Source of the DNA: Albifimbria verrucaria
Taxonomy: Eukaryota > Ascomycota > Sordariomycetes > Hypocreales > Stachybotryaceae
DNA: 64,000 bases
Direction of reading: 5' to 3'
Assembly: GCA_020081605.1 (NCBI GenBank)
Contig: JAHREC010000016.1
Location: 372,001-436,000, forward strand
Shown here in pieces: positions 59,041-64,000 of the stretch (position 1 is its first letter; each line of letters opens with the position of its first letter). Under the pieces are notes generated by a model that ran no database searches, had not been told where the DNA came from, and saw nothing but the letters and a program-made list of their open reading frames with translations. The position numbers were made by a program, and so were the translations under genes.

Positions 59041-59864
59041 CAATACTTGGCTAAAGGTATCTAGCGTGAAGAGTTGAATCGAACTGTGTACTCGTATGAA
59101 AGGCCGCTCATTGGCGCGAACGTTATGGATAGCTCAGAGACCATGAGATCAACGAGTCTGATTCTAGCCTCTGGGTGAAATCAAGATACGTGAATGCACC
59201 ACGGGATATTGATTACATACATAATTTGTTTCTTAATAGCCTCTTCTTTTCTGTTTCAACACCTTGTGCTGCCACATTTTGTCAGAACACCACGCCGACT
59301 TCAATCAATGCATGTGGCTTATTGCGGGATACGAAAAAGTCTGGCCGATAGAAGACAATTTGCTACTTCATGATCCTCGAAACACTCGATTCTAAGACTA
59401 ATTTATACTTTAACCACGTTTATTGCTTTTGGCCCATGAACCGCTGCATGTGATTAAATCGTCCACCGATCCTAGTTTCTCGGTATGCTACTGTCTGTCG
59501 GTCGTAGCTGGTATATGTATGACAACCTACAACAATTCTTTAGCGCTCTTCGTAGCGCATGAGAGGTCTGCCTGGCGAGAGCTTTTTACATTACAAAGTT
59601 ACTAAACATTGAGAATCCGCGTGAAGTGATATATCTTTCTATTATGCCATCTAAGCTATATCAGTGTCTATGAAGAGCCCGATGATACCTAGCGCATTAG
59701 ATATCTACATTAATACGACTGACTCATCAGAATGTTTAATCTGGCCGTATTCACCTGTTGAGGGCCTGAACACACTATTTAAACCTCCGTTCCTTAATAA
59801 ACAGGAACTGGTGAACAGTTTGCATCCTTCTATCTGGGAGCCATTCCTAGCTCTATGTTAGGAC
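59041..59864. other. intergenic
   Basis: About 820 bp between two minus-strand genes. ORFs at 59423-59605 and 59664-59861 show no domain. Confidence 0.5.
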
Positions 59865-61289
59865 TTAGAAGTTGGCAAACAGCCACTTCATTCCAGCCCA
59901 CATCTCTTCACCGCTAGGGATGATATTCTCTGGAGGTATAATGAATCCACCCTGTCCTGCTGTTGCTGGGCGGAGCTCAAATCCCACGACAGCTCAGCCT
60001 TGGCGATGTCGTAACCCCAGTCCATAGAAACACCACTCGTTTGGTAGATGGTAGGACATGTAGGGCCGTAAACAAAGTCAAGGCCATTTACTGATCGAAT
60101 AGCTTCATGTACGCCGGCCGCAAGCTTCATCTGGTACTCGTTATTCTCAGCAACAGCACTACAGCTATAGCCGTATGGCAGAAGAATTAATTGGGAGTAG
60201 GAGTGCCAGTCAACAAAAACTTGATTCCCGTAGTTTCAGAGAGTCCAAGAGTGTGGTTCGTTAGAACGGCCATCTCAGGAGTATCCGCCGGGGCCTGGCC
60301 ACGGTATGTCTGTGAACAGGGATCTGGGCTAGATCCTCCGGGCACATCCCAGTGATGAGGCCAGTTACGGTTCACATCTGTACCGACGCAGGTGCTGATA
60401 TCACGAACCTGACGGTTCTTACGCCAGAGCCTATCAGTCGTATGTGTATGCACGAAACCTTTTGGCAAACAGTCAGCGGCGTCCATGGATTTTCTTAAGG
60501 GTTCTTACCATCAGGGTTTACTACTGGCATGATGTAAAAGTCGTAGTTATCGAGAGTTCGAACAGAACTACACGCTCGCTTCTTGTAGCCATCGACGATC
60601 TTGTACAGCATGTACTCGACAGTCTATTAACCATTAGTATTGAGAGCACATTTCAAATCCTTGTCGTCTAAACTTACGGGAGCCGTGATCCATTCGCGGG
60701 CATGGACAGTGGCATGCCATATAATGGCCTCTTTTCCTGGACCATCGCGGCCCCAAAGATGTATGCCTTGGATGGGGCGACCCTGGAGAGAGTATCCTGC
60801 AACAAAAATCTCCGAGTTGTTGGGGAAAGCAGAGGAAACATCTTCAAGGTACTGAAGGTGTTCGTCGAATGGGTGGTAAGACTCAAAGTACGCCATGTCA
60901 GGAAGATCAGAAGGGACGCCAGAACGTTTTACAGTAGCTGTTAACTAGTTCAGCAAAGATTGGATGTCATACTGTCTATTCAATTACTAACCGACGTAAG
61001 GCTTGGAAATCTGCTCTCTGGCGAACTCAGTGCCCAGGTCCTCGACTGTTGCCACAGTGTCGAGGCCTAGCGCCGCGAAAGCCTCAAGGTCTTCTGGCGC
61101 CACGGCGATATCGATGTGATTGTGGTCATCAGCACAAGATAAATCGACAGTTTTGAGGCCTTTGAGCGACGCAAGGACACCCTCATAGTCGTTATGGCTG
61201 TCAATTTGAAAGACTTTGTAGCCATCATACGAGATTTTTGCCGCTGCAATTGCTGGCAGGGCCAAGGCAAGAACACCAGAGGACTTCAT
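59865..61289 (-). CDS. secreted M14 metallocarboxypeptidase (A/B type)
   Basis: Exons in coding order: 61289-60992, 60937-60678, 60623-60509, 60458-59865. A signal peptide ([17 protein letters not shown]) is followed by a propeptide of about 90 residues. The catalytic domain starts near [14 protein letters not shown]. Zinc ligands are in HAREW (H-x2-E) and the later His of WHSYSQ; the substrate Arg is in DVNRNWP. The general base Glu is in FELRP near the end, and the protein stops ...MKWLFANF. Two frame changes: A5 60216-60220 (GIK to FVDWHSYSQ) and AAA 59989-59991 (ELSWD to FELRP); each needs one added base. It releases C-terminal amino acids from peptides outside the cell. Likely feeds the PTR2/amino-acid genes nearby. 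Confidence 0.88.
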
Positions 61290-62613
61290 GGTGGTAGGAA
61301 TGCTCAATGAAGAGGGAATGCCTGGTGTCAAACAAAAGGGAATCAATATAGACAGGTTCGACAGGATGACGCCCTTTTATCATGGCGATTGAGGGAGCAT
61401 TTCGGGAAGCTGGCCGAGAGGCAACATGCAAGGGCGCATGCAGTAGCAGCCTTGGCTGGCATCCCCACGATCTCGTGAATCACCTCGCTACCCTGGCCTG
61501 CGAGTCTCATAGCTTACCTACGAAGGCGGGGAAGGTCAGTTGCGTCCAAGAGACTTGGCGCTACTAGTCTCCACGGTGATGTTTGAGTGCGTTGAACATT
61601 TTCGAGAGACATTCAAAAGGTATCATTGGGGTCATCAATTGACTAACTAATTTTCGATCCGTCTTTGCGACGAGATCTGTCGAAACCCCATCATCTGCAA
61701 CAGAAGAAAATTCTGAGCGCTTACTACAAGTCAAGATCCTGGCTCCGTAAGCGTCAGTGTATGCCTACGCTGGCCGAGGTCTTACGATAACCCCAGAATA
61801 CGCGAGTCTCGCACTCACCTTCCAAATGCAGCTTGCCAGGAACTCATGCCAAGCCTCGGGTGGTCGGTCTGGGGCTGGGCCGTTCACAGCAGGCCATCCA
61901 CCTGCCTCATCCCGTTGGTATGCCAGGATATTGCCTAAATCTTATCGGTTACCAAGAATCTAAGTTGTAGAACCAGGTTACGATTGGTAGCTTAATCGAT
62001 AGTTTGTGTTTGTTTATGCAATCATGCAGAGTGGTGGATTGCCAAAGTTCTGGGCCTTTTGAGGCGTCATCAGAGAGACGTACCTGGTGAATGTATGCTT
62101 CCGATTACTGAAGTAACATAATTTCCATTCTAGGCGCTGGGCATTGTTGAAGATCCAAAACGATGCGGTTTCCAGTTTATTTCCTCATCTCGTTGAACAA
62201 TGAGCACAATCGGATACTTAGCGATAGACTAAAGGTCAAGAGAAGGAGAAGAATATTAGGCAACAGGTTAAAATACCATGTCTCTCATAAAATATTTAAA
62301 GGATTACTATCGTCTCTGCTTCAATATGCACCATTGAACTTGGAAAATGTTCAGGATTTGTCTCCGTCTATTGACTAGATTCCATCACTTATCTCGAACT
62401 TCTTTAGTCACTTATTCTAGACTACCGAGCAATCCTGATAAAAGTCTTATGGAGGGGCAATTGAACACTTCAACTATCAAGGGACTAACATGTCGAAACC
62501 TGACGGAAAGCAGATAGAGCACCACTCATTCGTCTCAATACACGCCTGTAAAAAGGTATCTGTATATCGCTGTACTAAATATAAATCTCAGGAAACATTA
62601 TGCATGTATAATA
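61290..62613. other. 1.3-kb intergenic region
   Basis: No gene recognised; ORFs at 61382-61567, 61757-61963 and 62163-62378 lack domains. The left part is the carboxypeptidase promoter. Confidence 0.5.
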
Positions 62614-64000
62614 TCAATCCGCACGCTTGTGTAATAAGACCCGCACGCCTTTGCTATCGACTTTGGGTCTCGGAACCGTCCTGCCACGCACAAACGCAAC
62701 ATCGGTTACATCCGTATCGTGTAAAGATAAGGAGTAAGCACTGAACAAGCTTGCTATTCCCTGGTATAAGATCGCGCGCGCCATGTTCATCCCAATGCAC
62801 ATACGAGTGCCCCTGCCAAATACCACCATGAAATTGGTTAGCGAGAGGATTCTTCTCTAGCCACCGTTCTGGTTTAAAAGAGGTCGCATCTTCAAATATC
62901 GCACTGTTACTATGCATGTGATATGCGTCCATACTGACTGCTGTGCCTGCTGGTATATGTAAATCGTTGTATTGTAGTGGTGTATCGATCACCCTTGGAA
63001 GCCGCTCCACTATACCATAGGATAGACGAAGAGCTGGGACAACATTAGAAGTGACTTACGTGAATATGCTCAACATACCTTCTAGTATAATAGCTCGTAA
63101 AAAGGCAAACTTTCTAAAGTTATTAAATCGAGAATGTTCTCCCCTTTGGAAGCAGTATCTAGCTCCTTTTGTAATTCAGCTTGTATTCTTGGGTTATCCG
63201 CAATATGGAAACAAGCAAGCACTAGAGCCTGTTTCGTGGACTCGACGCCCGCTGCGATTAAACTGATGGCTTCATCTCGTAATCTGCGGGAGCTTCGCTC
63301 CTCCTGGGGAAGCTCATGGGAAGCTAAGAGGGTGTGAAAAATGGTTGACGGAAAAGCGACATCCTTTTCCAGGTCAATCTGTGAGATCTGACGCTCTATG
63401 TCCTGAGCGAAAATTAGGATTGAATCGTATCATCGGTATCTCACTTACTTTTTGCAAGTTGATCACAGATGCAAATGGTGGAAACAACGATTGTACGAGT
63501 TGCACTGGAAATTGGTCCACAACCCGAACCAACAGAGGAAAATGTGTCGTCCAAGCGCTAAATGAAGCCATATCGTCCATGACTTGAAGAAATGGTGCTT
63601 CAAAATCAGGCTTCATAATATATTCTTTAGAAAATCCAAACGAGTATGAGAATATGATGTCTGCTGTCAGAGCTGCCCAAAGCTTGTTCAGTTCTAATGG
63701 CGAAGAGTCATTGTGTTTTGAGTTGAGACGACTCAACATTTGTTGAAGTGTTGCTTGAATAGTAGTACTGAATTGAGACACCTTTCTCTTCGAAAAGAAT
63801 GGCTCAATCGCTGAACGCCGTTTCGTATGGAGATCTTTTCTAGGTGTACTGAAAGTTGCCCCAGGAATATTGAACCGATACTGCAGACCTTCAAGCTTAT
63901 CGTAAAGTTTTCCTGTTGCATAAAGTCTGCCATAGAACTCCGGATCATCAATATGGACTTCGTTAGGATTGATACGGACAACTGGGCCATATATTTGATG
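62614..64000 (-). CDS. cytochrome P450, 5' partial (right window edge)
   Basis: Visible exons in coding order: 64000-63449, 63402-63079, 63033-62614; the N-terminus and membrane anchor lie outside. Order of motifs: YGPVVRINPNEVHIDDPEFY, the C-helix HTKRRSAIEPFFSK, the I-helix AAGVEST, the K-helix E-x2-R built by splicing as LE|ALRLSYG, the PERW motif (FKPERWLEKN) and the heme loop FGRGTRMCIG with the Cys ligand. Introns are gtaagt...gctcag and gtatgt...gtcccag. Frame changes: A5 63099-63103 (LPF to LRAIILE) and AAA 62831-62833, just before the heme loop. This pattern (RLPRV, MHSNSAIF) is that of fungal benzoate-4-hydroxylase-like or trichodiene-oxygenase-like P450s. Substrate unknown. Confidence 0.87.

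Noticed and set aside
1..64000. Secondary-metabolite gene cluster
   Set aside because: Despite four Zn2Cys6 factors, a P450, an SDR and two MFS carriers, there is no PKS, NRPS, terpene synthase or DMATS backbone gene in the window.
1..64000. RIP-type mutation as the cause of broken frames
   Set aside because: RIP makes C-to-T changes and stop codons in repeats. The breaks here are one-base length changes in single-copy genes with otherwise intact codons.

Overview
This window is nuclear DNA of a filamentous ascomycete (Pezizomycotina). The evidence is genes split by 44-80 bp introns with GT...CTAAC...AG signals, several Zn2Cys6 transcription factors, secreted plant-wall enzymes, a peroxisomal targeting tail, and long gene-poor spacers. 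I cannot name the species; the content suggests a plant-associated or litter-living fungus. No rRNA, tRNA, CRISPR, intact transposon, PKS or NRPS was seen.

Layout. 0-3.5 kb: a DJ-1/PfpI protein cut by the window edge, an alpha/beta hydrolase and a DUF7730-like protein. 5.5-17 kb: a GH27 alpha-galactosidase, a multidomain bacterial-style pectate lyase, a multipass membrane protein, and a secreted heme peroxidase with an unusual His/Asp/Glu repeat. 18.7-30 kb: a Zn2Cys6 factor, a membrane protein, an RNase H-type domain fragment, then a nucleoside deaminase, a second Zn2Cys6 factor, an NCS1 nucleobase permease and an SDR. 30.5-42.6 kb: an OrsD-like zinc-finger factor, a secreted Kelch protein, an AA11-like copper monooxygenase, an MFS sugar transporter, a secreted SnoaL-like protein and a second MFS transporter. 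43.8-64 kb: a third Zn2Cys6 factor, RidA, a PAF-acetylhydrolase-like esterase, a two-module cysteine-rich secreted protein, a PTR2 peptide transporter, an HSL-type esterase, a peroxisomal D-amino-acid oxidase, a fourth Zn2Cys6 factor, an M14 carboxypeptidase and a cytochrome P450 cut by the right edge.

How the genes may work together (inference). One theme is carbohydrate breakdown and uptake (GH27, pectate lyase, LPMO, Kelch, sugar MFS). A second is nucleobase salvage (deaminase, factor, permease). A third is peptide and D-amino-acid use (carboxypeptidase, PTR2, DAO, RidA, two factors).

A property of the whole window affects every entry. About two thirds of the recognisable genes change reading frame once or more inside a conserved domain, nearly always at a short homopolymer where one extra base would restore the family motif. 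Only a few genes read through cleanly (alpha/beta hydrolase, GH27, deaminase, SDR, MFS at 41-42.6 kb). Uncorrected homopolymer under-calling explains this best; mass gene decay is less likely but cannot be excluded from one sequence. I report such genes as CDS over their full span and list the slip sites.
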